Shown here: one piece after another, positions 1 to 9,234 of the stretch | Position numbering within the stretch: position 1 is the first letter of the stretch | Layout of the letters: the number at the start of each line of letters is the position of its first letter | DNA from: UBA2779 sp965232165 | GTDB taxonomy: Bacteria; Spirochaetota; Spirochaetia; DSM-2461 | NCBI GenBank assembly: GCA_965232165.1 | Contig: CBDDOY010000001.1 | Coordinates: 806,001-870,000, forward strand | Length of the DNA: 64,000 bases | Direction of reading: 5' to 3' | The notes under the pieces: generated by a model | What the model was told of the DNA's origin: nothing | Seen by the model: the letters and a program-made list of their open reading frames with translations, nothing else | Databases searched by the model: none | Position numbers and translations under genes: made by a program

Positions 1-758
1 TTCATACGAATCACCCCGCCTGGGGCAGTCGTATGCTTAGGGACAAACTCAGGCTGGAGGGATACAAGGTCAACCGTAAGAGGATACAGCGTCTGATGGG
101 AGTGACGGGACTGCAAACTATCTATCAGAAGCCCAATTTGAGCCGAAAGGAGACCGGTTCACAGGCTTTTCCTTATCTTTTACGAGGGGTGAAGGTAGAG
201 CGTCCCGATCAGGTATGGAGTACCGACATCACCTATATCAGAATGTCCGGCGGCTTCGTTTACCTGACGGCGGTCATAGATTGGTACTCCCGGAAGATCC
301 TTAGCTGGGAACTCTCCTCTTCTTTGGATAATTCCTTCTGTATTGACGTAGTGGAAAGAAATCTCCGTCTGAACGGCTCACCTGAAATTTTCAACACCGA
401 TCAAGGGGTTCAGTACACGAGCAAGGAGTTTCAGGACATCTTTAAGGAAACATCGGTAAAGTTGAGCATGGACGGCAAAGGCCGGGCCATAGATAACGTG
501 TATATGGAGCGGTTCTGGCGAACCATCAAGTATGAGGAGGTTTATCTAAAAGATTATGAAACCATGGAGGATGCCAAAAGAGAGATAGGAAAGTTCATCA
601 GAAATTACAATGAGCAGAGACCCCATTCATCCATAAATGGTTTGACACCGGTTATGTTTTATGGTAACATAAAGCAACAACAGGATGAGCAGGAGTTAAA
701 GCCTGTATATCCATCAAAAACGGACAGCGTTGCTGTCTAGCATTTGGGGTCCACCTCA
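1..758 (+). mobile_element. IS3-family insertion sequence, right part
   Basis: The window opens inside an IS3-type element. Its transposase frame runs to 740 and the element appears to end near 758 in a CA dinucleotide, as IS3 elements do (ggggtccacctca). Beyond that, reading continues directly into a sugar-transport permease that lacks its N-terminus, so the element interrupts that gene. The left end and OrfA are outside the window, so the element's completeness cannot be judged. Confidence 0.75.
3..740 (+). CDS. IS3-family transposase OrfB (5' truncated by window edge)
   Basis: DDE integrase-fold transposase of the IS3/IS150 group. The reading frame is open from base 3, so the methionine at 33 is internal: the upstream residues HTNHPAWGSR match the usual OrfB stretch before RLR. 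The catalytic triad is visible: D in WSTDITYI, D in FNTDQGVQY and E in NVYMERFW. The C-terminal HSSINGLTP signature is typical of the family. In such elements OrfB is usually made as an OrfAB fusion by frameshifting, but OrfA lies outside the window. It catalyses cut-and-paste movement of the surrounding element. Confidence 0.9.
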   Translation, partial: HTNHPAWGSRMLRDKLRLEGYKVNRKRIQRLMGVTGLQTIYQKPNLSRKETGSQAFPYLLRGVKVERPDQVWSTDITYIRMSGGFVYLTAVIDWYSRKILSWELSSSLDNSFCIDVVERNLRLNGSPEIFNTDQGVQYTSKEFQDIFKETSVKLSMDGKGRAIDNVYMERFWRTIKYEEVYLKDYETMEDAKREIGKFIRNYNEQRPHSSINGLTPVMFYGNIKQQQDEQELKPVYPSKTDSVAV

Positions 759-1281
759 TAATTTTCTCTACTATTATTCTACGATTGGGCTATTCATACC
801 TTTTCAGGTTGTTATGATTCCTCTGATCAAACTGTTGAGTAGGCTGCATATGATGTCTATCGGCGGCATTATTGTGCTGTATATTACATTTTCTCTTATG
901 CATGGTGTTTTTCTTATTGTAGGTTTTTATAGATCGATTCCCTGTTCCCTTGAAGAGGCCGCAGTTATTGATGGAGCATCCATACTTCAGACATACGGTT
1001 ATATTGTTTTTCCTCTGTTAAGACCCATGATCGTTACTGTCATTATTATCAGAGGTTTGTTCAGTTGGAATGATTTCTTTCTTCCGTTGTTAATGCTGAA
1101 TAACAGCAGAGAGAAATGGACACTTCCCCTGTTTCAGTATAACTTCAAAGGTGAGTATCTGTTCGATTATTCAATCGCTTTTGCTTCCTTTCTGCTGGCG
1201 CTCCTGCCTATCATGATACTGTATATTATACTACAAAAGCAGTTCATCCGCGGTTTGACAAGTGGTGCCGTAAAAGCGTGA
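759..1281 (+). pseudogene. carbohydrate ABC transporter permease, C-terminal fragment (MalG-type)
   Basis: About 174 residues of an inner-membrane permease of the binding-protein-dependent type. The EAA loop that docks the ATPase is present (EEAAVIDGAS followed by PLLRP), with hydrophobic segments on either side and a basic C-terminus (KQFIRGLTSGAVKA), the usual end of MalG-like proteins. Family members are about 270-280 residues, so roughly 100 N-terminal residues are missing. The break coincides with the IS3 right end at about 758. It is probably non-functional unless the first half is rejoined. It could belong to the same sugar locus as the FGGY kinase downstream. Confidence 0.8.
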
Positions 1282-1476
1282 TTAGCTTGATATCAAAGGG
1301 ATTTGAATATCGGTGACAACCAAATCCGGGGCAACTTTTTCAAAGATTTCTAATGCCTTCCTGCCATTTTTTGCTTCTCCGGCAAATTGATAACCGAGTT
1401 TTTCCCGCTCGATAATATCCCGAATTCCTTCGCGTATGGAAATCTCATCTTCAACAGGCAGTACGCTATATGGGGA
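1282..1476 (-). pseudogene. response regulator receiver-domain fragment
   Basis: On the minus strand there is an open stretch of about 64 codons reading YSVLPVEDEISIREGIRDI, then GEAKNGRKALEIF and PDLVVTDIQIP. This is the beginning of a CheY-like receiver domain: the acidic pair ED and the phosphoacceptor aspartate in VVTDIQIP are present. It stops abruptly after IQIP and no start codon is seen. The layout resembles YesN-type regulators that control sugar ABC operons. Its stop codon abuts the end of the convergent permease fragment, so both appear to be deletion remnants. Too short for the ORF threshold but clear by motif. Confidence 0.65.
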
Positions 1477-1956
1477 ATTATCCAGGGGGAGCCTCGCAAA
1501 AGTGGGGAAATGGCGTTATCCACATGGATAACAATTTACCTAAGAATCACAAGGATACTTTTGCCTTCTTCGTGATTTGCGATACCGTATGGAAACCTGG
1601 CAAGTCAGGGTCCCGCATTGTCTCCTAATAATCCACACTGTTTCTTTCAGTTGCTGATCTGATTCGGATAAACCAGGTATTCAGCGGCTATCTCAGCAAT
1701 CTGTCTTTAGGGTACCACTTCTGGAATTTGGCGCAGCTATTTTTCTTCGGTACAAGGCACCGAGAATTCAAGCTGGTGGCGCAATTTCAAGCGTAATTTG
1801 GCAACGCAGTAGCGGCCTGTCCTGTCTGCCGTATCCGAAGAGGAACGGCCGCGGTCGTGAAGGATTGGTCTACGGCGCCGATTGAGGCACCGGGTTTTTC
1901 TGCAATGGACTTGAGGGTTGCCTCTATTCCCGGCCCCGCCGCCTAAGTATAGCGAC
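1477..1956. other. decayed intergenic DNA with a divergent MITE-A fragment
   Basis: About 480 bp without a convincing gene. Around 1697-1830 the sequence resembles the MITE-A repeat seen elsewhere in the window: the ttggcgcagctatttttctt block recurs near 12305, 34532 (reverse) and 58605 (reverse), and gcaacgcagtagcggc is the MITE-A core. The remainder shows only short open stretches and looks like mutational debris. Confidence 0.5.
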
Positions 1957-3561
1957 TCAGGTCAGCGCGTCTATTGCGGCGGCCTCGATGCTCAAGCCCT
2001 TATGATAAGACTCGAAGAATGTATTAAACCCTTCCACATCTATCGGATCCGGCTTGAGGGCTTCTCCAACGCCGCCGGCCAATGCGATATCCAGGAAGTC
2101 TGGAAGATTCTGATCCCGATCTTTCCGTATTGCAAAGGCCGCGAGGAGAGCCATTCCCCATGCACCGCCTTCACCGGCGGTCTCAATTAGACTGACCGGA
2201 ATCCGTGTAGCGGCGGCCATAATCCGCTGTCCAACATGGGCGGTTTTGAAAAATCCCCCGTGCCCGCGAATCTCATCAACGGCAACACCTTCTTCATCCA
2301 TCAGAACATTGAGACCGGTCCGCAGAGCACAGAGGGATGTAAACAGATGGGTCCGGATAAAATTTTCTATGGTGAGAGCACTCTCGGGCCGACGAACAAA
2401 CAGCGGTCGGCCTTCACTGAATCCGGTAAGATGCTCACCGGAGACATAACCGTAGGCGAGAAGGCCGCCGCAGTCGGGGTCTCCTTGAAGAGCCATATCC
2501 AGAAGTGTGTCGTAGAGAACGGGTGTGGAGACATCGGCACCCAGAGCTTTTGCAGCCTGACCGAAAAGTCCGATCCACGCATCATAGTCAGAGGTGCAAT
2601 TGTTGGAATGCGCCATACCGACAAGCTTCCCGTCGGGCGTGGTGATGAGGTCAATTTCCTCGTGAACTTTTGAGGGCTCTTTGTCCATCACCAGCATGGC
2701 AAAAACGGAGGTGCCGGCTGAGACGTTTCCAGTGCGGTAACGGACACTGTTGGTGGCCGCCATACCGGTCCCGGCATCTCCTTCAGGGGGACAGAGAGGA
2801 ATACCTGCGGGGATATTCCCGGCGGGGTCCAGCAGCTTTGCCCCTTCGGGACTGAGCACACCGGCTTCCTCGCCGGCAGTGATGATTCTAGGAAGTATGT
2901 CTGCGAGCTTCCATGCAAAGCCCCTATCCGCTATATGGGTGTCATACTTTGCAAGTCGATCAGTATCAAACCCCCGGGTTTCGGTGTTGACGGGGAACAT
3001 ACCCGAGGCATCACCGACACCCAGAACGTTCTCTCCGCTTAACTTCCAATGAACATAACCGGCCAGAGTGGTGATATGTCTGATATCTCTGACGTGCGAT
3101 TCATTATTGAGCACGGCCTGATGAAGGTGCGCAATGCTCCAGCGCTGGGGAATGGGATATTGCAGAAGTTCTGTAAGTTCGTCGGCAGCGACTCCGGTGA
3201 TATTATTGCGCCATGTTCTGAAGGGTGCCAGAAGATTCTCGTTGGAATCGAACACCAGATACCCGTGCATCATGGCGCTGAATCCGCCAACGGCGAACGT
3301 TTTCAGTTCCACACCGTACTTTTCCAAGACATTCGTTTTAAGGTCGGCGAAGCTGGCGGCGATGCCCTCCCAGACTTCATTCAGAGCGTAGGTCCATACA
3401 CCACCTATCAGGGAATTCTCCCAGTTAAAACCACCGGATGCCAGAGGGCTGTTATCCGGTCCGATAAGAACTGATTTGATTCGGGTGGACCCTAGTTCCA
3501 TGCCCATAACGGCCTGGCCGTCTTCGATAATTTTTGCTGCGGTTCTATCCATAAATGTCAT
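1957..3561 (-). CDS. FGGY-family carbohydrate kinase
   Basis: A 534-residue cytosolic kinase of the FGGY family, which phosphorylates a sugar or sugar alcohol with ATP on entry to central metabolism. The N-terminal ATPase-fold phosphate loop is visible as MGMELGSTRIKSVLIG near residues 19-34, and a family-like GDAGTGM and GNVSAGTS region lies near the middle, with a C-terminal glycine-rich segment AGEGGAWGMAL. The length suits ribulokinase-type members (about 530-560) better than xylulokinase (about 490). The substrate cannot be assigned from sequence. It is transcribed away from the sugar-isomerase-like remnant at 3683-4002 on the same strand, suggesting a former isomerase-kinase operon. The start at 3561 is the first in-frame ATG; a second at 3552 is possible. 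Confidence 0.85.
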   Translation of the reverse strand: MTFMDRTAAKIIEDGQAVMGMELGSTRIKSVLIGPDNSPLASGGFNWENSLIGGVWTYALNEVWEGIAASFADLKTNVLEKYGVELKTFAVGGFSAMMHGYLVFDSNENLLAPFRTWRNNITGVAADELTELLQYPIPQRWSIAHLHQAVLNNESHVRDIRHITTLAGYVHWKLSGENVLGVGDASGMFPVNTETRGFDTDRLAKYDTHIADRGFAWKLADILPRIITAGEEAGVLSPEGAKLLDPAGNIPAGIPLCPPEGDAGTGMAATNSVRYRTGNVSAGTSVFAMLVMDKEPSKVHEEIDLITTPDGKLVGMAHSNNCTSDYDAWIGLFGQAAKALGADVSTPVLYDTLLDMALQGDPDCGGLLAYGYVSGEHLTGFSEGRPLFVRRPESALTIENFIRTHLFTSLCALRTGLNVLMDEEGVAVDEIRGHGGFFKTAHVGQRIMAAATRIPVSLIETAGEGGAWGMALLAAFAIRKDRDQNLPDFLDIALAGGVGEALKPDPIDVEGFNTFFESYHKGLSIEAAAIDALT

Positions 3562-3682
3562 CCCGTGAAAATATGCGTGTGCGTCAATGCTGCCAGTGTA
3601 TCACAAATGCGGCAGAGGTCAATATCTAAGTTCTAATTCCACCCGGCCGGCGATATCGGCCGGACCTGATGTTCAGTTCCAG

Positions 3683-4002
3683 TCAGTCAAGGTCAGTCCA
3701 ACTGTACTGCAGATAGTTTCCCAAACTTTTTTTCAGCGCGGCGAATCGATGCACGGGGCGGCACTCACGTGGTGGCGGTACCTTGTTTTACCGATGATAT
3801 TGAGTTTCTCTTCAAGATTCTTAATCTCAGCAGCATCGGCGCAGCCGAAGTATTTGGCGGGAATCACGTCCTCGGTAAAACGTTCAACTCTTCCGTACAG
3901 CCAGATTTTGCCGTCTTCAGTTTTGGCGGATGTCATGGGCATGGGCTTGATCCGGCCCTGATCAGGACCCCAACTGCAGCCTAACCCAGTACTTATTTGC
4001 AT
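3683..4002 (-). pseudogene. sugar-isomerase-like C-terminal remnant
   Basis: A minus-strand frame (4002 to 3733) reads GRIKPMPMTSAKTEDGKIWL, later TRYRHHVSAAP, and then runs off into a different frame that continues ALKKSLGNYL to a stop at 3683. A single frameshift near 3740 therefore joins two pieces of one protein end. The HHVSAAPG-like tail followed by a GNYLGY-like segment resembles the C-termini of L-fucose/arabinose-isomerase-like proteins, but this is recognition by eye and weak. It lies immediately upstream of the FGGY kinase on the same strand, which fits an isomerase. The N-terminal bulk of the gene is missing. Confidence 0.35.
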
Positions 4003-4072
4003 TTACATATTGCACAAAACACAACACAACACAGGGTCAGAACACTATAAATCTTTTCGGCTGCAATGAATG

Positions 4073-5350
4073 ATGGCACAACACATTGCAGTTAATCTAA
4101 AAAGATCCTTATGGAATTCAAAGTACAGAGGGCTTTGTGGAAGCACATGGGGGTTTTTCATTGGATTTACTGCTGTAACGTTGTTTGCTCCTTTGAGAAA
4201 TTACCTGAAACTTTCGCCATCCTAAACAGCTTTACTGCTAGGCATTTCCAGTCTGACGGGGTCACTGCTTCGCATACCATTTGCGGCATGGTGCGACACC
4301 ACAGGCGGGAAAAAACCGATGATCGTTCTGCTTTCGCTGGCATCAATTGGGATGATAGGAATTTATTTCATCCTGGGGAAAGAGATTGAGCAGGTAAGGG
4401 AAATGCTTCCCCTCCTGCTTTTTTTTGGCGCTCTGGCCGGCTGCGGCATAGCGACTTTTTCTGTCGGTATCGGGCAGACCTCCTACTGGTTTCCCAAGAA
4501 AGAACAGGGGAAAGCCTTGGGCATCTACGCCGGGGTCGGCAATTTGGCTCCCGGTATCTTTGTGTTTCTGATAACCAGCTTTTTGCTGTCGGTTATAGGG
4601 GTAAGGAACACCTATCTGTTATGGACAGCGCTTCTGATCGCCGGCACAGTATTCTATTCATTTTTTGCTAGGAACGCCTGTTACTTTCAGTTGAAAGCGG
4701 AGGGTAAGAGTGATGAGGAAGCCCGGAAGATTGCAGTTGAGCAGTATAAGCAGGAAGTGTTTCCAACGGGCACGGTTGTTCAAAGCCTCCAGAAATCTGC
4801 AGCAATATGGCAGACTTGGATACTGGTATTCGCCTACTTTCTCACCTTTGGTGGTTTTTTGGCCCTTACCAACTGGTTCAAGGAACTTTTCAGCAACTAT
4901 CATGGTCTTGCGCTTGCCCAAGCCGGTATGTGGACATCCGCCTACTCTGTCGGAGCATCTTTAGTCAGAGTGTTTTCCGGTTCTATCACGGATCGGATAG
5001 GCTGCCGCGCCGTGACGATGATTCTTATTTCCATCACTTTTATAGGAGCATTGCTGATTGCTTTGACTCAGTCCTACGGTATGCATGCCGCGGGGCTGCT
5101 GATGATGATGGCGGGCATGGGCGGCGGCAACGCCGGAGTGTTTAAGATGGTACCTCAATTCATTCCCCACGCTGTTGGCGGCCTGGGTGCTACTGGTGGA
5201 TTCATCCTGCCGTTGATACTGGCAATTTTCTTAACCGAAGGAGCGGCAGTGGACCGAGGATATACCCATGGCTTTTATATCTTTGTCTTTTTATCACTGG
5301 CGGTGTTTATCGCAGTGGCAGTTCTGCCTAAAAAGGAAAAGGAGAATTAA
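4073..5350 (+). pseudogene. narK: NarK/NNP-type nitrate-nitrite MFS transporter with an in-frame stop
   Basis: An inner-membrane major facilitator protein that would import nitrate or exchange nitrate and nitrite. The frame starts at ATG 4073 (MAQHIAVNLK), gives the first helix WGFFIGFTAVTLFAPL and is then stopped by TAA at 4223-4225 (LSPS-stop-TALLLGISS), where TTA leucine would be expected. After the stop the frame continues uninterrupted to 5350 with about ten hydrophobic segments, a GGKKP loop between early helices and a GGNAGVFKMVPQF block typical of the NNP family. Restored length is 425 residues, normal for NarK. The nitrate reductase gene begins 3 nt later. A restart at 4319 would lack the first helices and is unlikely to work. 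Confidence 0.75.
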
Positions 5351-5353
5351 ACA

Positions 5354-7438
5354 ATGGCTAAATCAGCAAAAGGCATGTGCAACTACTGCGGCGTAGGCTG
5401 CAGTGTGCAGTTTATAGTTGAAGATGATGGCAGTGTGACCAAGGTTAAAGCAAACCCCGCCTATGCGGTTAACCGGAACAAACTCTGCCCCAAAGGATTC
5501 AAACTCCTTGATCCCATCAATGCCGGGGACAGGGGGACCACCCCCATTCTTCGATCTGCAGATTCCAGTAAGAAAGGGGCAGGCTGGGATGAGGCATTGA
5601 GTGTGATGTGTCGCAGAATCAAGGATATTCAAGCCAGACATGGCAAGAAATCCGTGGCCTTCATCAGCACGGGACAGCTTTTCACCGAAGAGTTTGCCCT
5701 GCTCGGCTTGCTGCGGGGCATCATGGGCATTGACGGCGATGGCAACACCAGACAGTGTATGGCCAGTGCGGTGATGGGCTACAAACTTGCTTTGGGATTT
5801 GACTCCCCGCCCTTTACCTACCATGATATTGAGCATTCTGACTGTGTCATCCTGATAGGGTCCAATATGTACGTATCCCATCCCATTGTTTGGGAGCGTT
5901 TTAAGACGAATAATAACAATCCAGAGCTGATTGTTATTGATCCCCGCAGGACACCGGTAGCGGAGAAGGCAAATTTGCATCTCAGAGTGAAACCCAAGCG
6001 CGACCTGGCGCTGCTCTACACTCTGGCCAACACTCTAATCAAGAATGATAAAGCCATCGACAGGAAGTATATCAAAAATCATACCAACGGCTTTGAGGAA
6101 TTCAAGCAATATGTCAGCACCTTCAGCCGGGATCAGGTGGAAGAGCGGACAGATGTGCCATGCGAAGAGTTCGATAAACTTGTGACGAGTATTGAAAACC
6201 ACAGGAAGGTAAGTTTTTGGTGGTGTCAGGGTGTTAATCAGAGCCATCAGGGCACCCGGACGGTACAGGCTATTATTAACATCTCCCTGATGACCGGCAA
6301 CATCGGCCGACTGGGAACGGGGCCCAACTCCCTGACGGGGCAGACCAACGCGATGGGGTCGAGGATGTACAGCAATACCACCTGCCTCTATGCCGGCAGG
6401 GACTACAAGAATCCCGCCCACCGGGAACAGGTTGCCAATATTCTTGGTATCAGCGACGACATAATACCTGATTCTCCCTCAAAGCCCTACGACAAAATTA
6501 TCGACAGTGTCGATAGGGATGAGATCAAGGCGCTGTGGATAATCTGTACCAATCCCTTACATTCACGGATCAACGTCAACCGGATCAACTCACTCTTCCC
6601 GGGATTAGAATTACTTGTGGTTCAGGACCTGTTTCCCGACACTGCTACCGCCAAACACGCCGATATATTCCTGCCGGCCGCGGGAATCGGAGAAAAGGAA
6701 GGGACCCTCATCAAATCAGAACGCCGGATAGGCTATTCGCCTGGAGTGAAAAAGGCCCCTGGTCAGGCGCTTCCCGATTATCAGATTTTTTACAAGATAG
6801 CCGAACACTGGGGTGTCTCCTCAGATGTTCTTGCCAAGTGGAAGACTCCGGCAGATGCTTTTGAACTCTTGAAGAAGATGAGTGCCGGTATGCCCTGCGA
6901 CATGACTGGAATAGAGAACTTCAGTTTCATCATGTCCCATGACGGTGTGCAGTGGCCTTATCCTGCCGGCTCCGTCTTTGGTGAGAATAATCGTCGGCTC
7001 TTTGAAGACGGAAGATTTTACACCGCCAATGGCCGGGCAAACTTTCTCTTTACCGATTGGACCGTTCCCAAGCAGGAGCCCGATGAGGAATATCCATTGT
7101 ATTTGCTGACTGGCCGAGGTTCCCAGGTCCAGTTTCACACCATGACTCGTACCGGACGCTCCGCTATGCTTCGCAAGGAATACCCCAACAGGGCATATAT
7201 TGAAGTGAGTGCAGCGGATGCCGATAAGTATGGCTTTGACGACGATGAAGTGGTGAAAATCGTCTCGCGGCAGGGAGAACACATGGCACATATCAAGATT
7301 TCGGATGTGCCTTCAAAAGGATATATTTTCTCTCCCATGAATTTTTTGGGAACGAACAACTTAGTGCCGGAGGATTTCGATGATATTTCCAAGGAACCCT
7401 CATATAAAGCCGGGGCGGTAAGACTGGAAAAAATGTGA
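5354..7438 (+). CDS. assimilatory-type nitrate reductase catalytic subunit (molybdopterin oxidoreductase)
   Basis: A 694-residue Mo-bis-MGD enzyme, most like NarB/NasA, reducing nitrate to nitrite in the cytoplasm. The N-terminal 4Fe-4S motif is Cys9-x2-Cys12-x3-Cys16-x28-Cys45, and the molybdenum ligand is Cys135 in NTRQCMASAV, the nitrate-reductase version of this motif rather than that of formate dehydrogenase. The C-terminal molybdopterin dinucleotide-binding domain carries LLTGRGSQVQFHTMTRTGR. There is no Tat signal, which fits a cytoplasmic assimilatory enzyme. It has a good ribosome-binding site (aaaggagaatta) 3 nt after the narK-like gene and overlaps mobA, which makes its cofactor. 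The electron donor is not encoded nearby. A formate-dehydrogenase-like alternative is less likely. Confidence 0.8.
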   Translation: MAKSAKGMCNYCGVGCSVQFIVEDDGSVTKVKANPAYAVNRNKLCPKGFKLLDPINAGDRGTTPILRSADSSKKGAGWDEALSVMCRRIKDIQARHGKKSVAFISTGQLFTEEFALLGLLRGIMGIDGDGNTRQCMASAVMGYKLALGFDSPPFTYHDIEHSDCVILIGSNMYVSHPIVWERFKTNNNNPELIVIDPRRTPVAEKANLHLRVKPKRDLALLYTLANTLIKNDKAIDRKYIKNHTNGFEEFKQYVSTFSRDQVEERTDVPCEEFDKLVTSIENHRKVSFWWCQGVNQSHQGTRTVQAIINISLMTGNIGRLGTGPNSLTGQTNAMGSRMYSNTTCLYAGRDYKNPAHREQVANILGISDDIIPDSPSKPYDKIIDSVDRDEIKALWIICTNPLHSRINVNRINSLFPGLELLVVQDLFPDTATAKHADIFLPAAGIGEKEGTLIKSERRIGYSPGVKKAPGQALPDYQIFYKIAEHWGVSSDVLAKWKTPADAFELLKKMSAGMPCDMTGIENFSFIMSHDGVQWPYPAGSVFGENNRRLFEDGRFYTANGRANFLFTDWTVPKQEPDEEYPLYLLTGRGSQVQFHTMTRTGRSAMLRKEYPNRAYIEVSAADADKYGFDDDEVVKIVSRQGEHMAHIKISDVPSKGYIFSPMNFLGTNNLVPEDFDDISKEPSYKAGAVRLEKM

Positions 7439-8028
7439 CTCCGTTAGACGGCCTTATCCCGGTCGGCGGTCAAAATCGCCGTATGGGTTGTGATAAGGCA
7501 TGGCTGAAGATGGGGATGGAGCAGATAGAGATGAGAGAGCACCTGCACAGATTGCTGACTATGCTGCTGGGCCGATGTGTGTTTTCTATCAACAAGAGTC
7601 AACGGCAAGACCCATATTATGGAGATAAAATCTGTGCCATTGATCTGGCTGAGAACAAAGGCCCTATGGGCGGGATATGGACCGCAATGCAGTGTTTCTC
7701 CGGCGTTTCCTTTCTGACAGTGGCCTGTGACATGCCCCTTGTCAATGCCCCCCTCCTCCAGGGACTGATAGCACAGCGTAATGAGGAAGGGGTATTTTAC
7801 GAAGTCAATTCCCGCATCGAACCGCTTTGCGGTATTTATGAATCCGCACTGTTTGACAGAATAGATTCAGCACTACAAAATGGAGTACTAAGCCTGCGCA
7901 AGTTATTGGAGCAGTCCAGAATAAAATGTGTTGCAATCGGTTCGACAGAACCGTTTGTAAACATCAATACTCAAGAAGATTTAATCAGATTTCGAGGAGG
8001 AAATCATAAACAAGAAAACGTTTTATAA
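7435..8028 (+). CDS. mobA: molybdenum cofactor guanylyltransferase
   Basis: A 197-residue MobA, transferring GMP to molybdopterin to make the guanine-dinucleotide cofactor used by the upstream reductase. The nucleotide-binding signature GGQNRRMGCDKA is at residues 12-23, followed by ENKGPMGGIWTAM and VACDMPLV, the conserved catalytic blocks. The start is GTG at 7435, overlapping the reductase stop by four bases (GTGA), an arrangement typical of translational coupling; the alternative ATG at 7433 is immediately stopped. Length is normal for MobA (about 190-200). The C-terminal EPFVNINTQEDL closes the family fold. Confidence 0.85.
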   Translation: MTPLDGLIPVGGQNRRMGCDKAWLKMGMEQIEMREHLHRLLTMLLGRCVFSINKSQRQDPYYGDKICAIDLAENKGPMGGIWTAMQCFSGVSFLTVACDMPLVNAPLLQGLIAQRNEEGVFYEVNSRIEPLCGIYESALFDRIDSALQNGVLSLRKLLEQSRIKCVAIGSTEPFVNINTQEDLIRFRGGNHKQENVL

Positions 8029-8032
8029 GGTT

Positions 8033-8644
8033 TTGCATTATGGCAGCCTATGGGGTATAGCCGAGGCATCGCTTGGGTACATCCTGCATGCCGTCCCCTT
8101 CCTGTACAGTTTGAAGATAGCCGGGGCGATTATGTTTCCCATAGGAGCACTGTGCATGTATCTGGCATTCAGCAAGACCAGCAAGCCTCAGGCGATCTTT
8201 CTGACCGCAGTGGTGGCCGCCGCAGTTAAATCGATCAATTTTCTTATGCCGTCAACCTACGTTTACAACCAGATAATGGCCATCATTGCCGAGGGTCTTG
8301 CGGTATGGCTGATCATGCCGGTTATGCTCAGCAAGCCCAGCAAGGTTGTAACGCTGTGCGGTATGGGGCTGGCGATGTCGGCAATTTGGCGTGTTCCCTT
8401 TGTGTATCTGCCCTACATGTTTGGCTGGAGAGGAATATGGGAGACTCCAGCGGCACGCTGGGTGCCTTTCATTACTACCGATGTTGTCATCAATGGTCTG
8501 CTTGTCGCTCTCTTCATCTATCTGGCCGTTCGCCTCCCCCTGCGGGAAAAAGTGGGCCAGGTGTACGAGAAGCTGGCCTTTGCGCCTGCCGGTGCTATTG
8601 TGATCTTTGCTGCGGCGATTGGGTTGGAATATTTGATTCCCTAA
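8033..8644 (+). CDS. multi-pass membrane protein of the nitrate/molybdenum cluster
   Basis: A 203-residue integral membrane protein with five or six hydrophobic segments (for example VPFLYSLKIAGAIMFPIGAL and AGAIVIFAAAIGLEYLIP). I do not recognise its family with certainty; size and topology resemble ECF-transporter substrate-binding components. The listed start is TTG at 8033, but the frame is open upstream. A strong Shine-Dalgarno (gaggagg, 7994-8000) sits 5 nt before an in-frame ATA at 8006, with no ATG there, so the true start is uncertain and could be a mutated ATG. It overlaps or abuts mobA and precedes an NTPase gene, so it is probably co-transcribed with the cluster. Confidence 0.6.
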   Translation: MHYGSLWGIAEASLGYILHAVPFLYSLKIAGAIMFPIGALCMYLAFSKTSKPQAIFLTAVVAAAVKSINFLMPSTYVYNQIMAIIAEGLAVWLIMPVMLSKPSKVVTLCGMGLAMSAIWRVPFVYLPYMFGWRGIWETPAARWVPFITTDVVINGLLVALFIYLAVRLPLREKVGQVYEKLAFAPAGAIVIFAAAIGLEYLIP

Positions 8645-8691
8645 AGACTCATTGCCCCATCAGAACCAACAGCGTTTTGGATAATCATCTA

Positions 8692-9234
8692 GTGTCCGTA
8701 TCGACCCAAAGACTTTGTGATGCAGTTCTTGGCTTTGCCGAGGGCTGCCGGGCCGGCAAGAACCCCGCTCTTATTGTTACAGCCGGTCGTAACACCGGTA
8801 AAACCACCCGATTCAGGGAACTAACGACACAGTTGCGGACACTGATGCCCCTGACCGGCGTCATTGCGGAATCAACCGCCGATAAAACCAGCTACAGTGC
8901 CCGCAGCCTCATCACCGGGCAGGCTGAACTCCTGATGGAGGAATCGGAAAACCCTGAACCTGGGGATTTCATCCATGGACGCTACACCGTCCATCAACGC
9001 CGATTTGATGCTTGTATAGACGGCATTGTCGCTGCTTACGATGGGCAAATCATTGCTATTGACGAGGTGGGGAAGATTGAGCTGAAGGGGAAAGGCTGGT
9101 TTCGCTTGATAACCTTTGCCCGGCACTGTCCCCTTCTGATTACCGTACGGGAGCAGTTTGTTGAGCAAGTCATAGACGAGTTATTGGGCAAACGAAGCCG
9201 GATACATCTTGACAAACTTTCCCCTGCCGTTTAG
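8692..9234 (+). CDS. THEP1-like nucleoside-triphosphatase (NTPase_1 family)
   Basis: A ~180-residue P-loop protein. Walker A is TAGRNTGKTT and Walker B is IIAIDEVGKIELKG, the pattern of the NTPase_1 (PF03266) family that includes THEP1. Biological role in bacteria is poorly known; members sit beside transporters and molybdenum-related genes. The frame is open far upstream but there it overlaps the membrane protein; GTG at 8692 (VSVSTQRL) gives a normal length, with TTG at 8677 as alternative. No convincing Shine-Dalgarno is seen. It is the last gene of the narK-narB-mobA cluster. Confidence 0.6.
   Translation: MSVSTQRLCDAVLGFAEGCRAGKNPALIVTAGRNTGKTTRFRELTTQLRTLMPLTGVIAESTADKTSYSARSLITGQAELLMEESENPEPGDFIHGRYTVHQRRFDACIDGIVAAYDGQIIAIDEVGKIELKGKGWFRLITFARHCPLLITVREQFVEQVIDELLGKRSRIHLDKLSPAV

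Noticed and set aside
4111..4389. Separate small gene before the narK-like frame
   Set aside because: The other frame gives continuous NarK-like helices across this stretch, so this frame is a shadow of the interrupted transporter.
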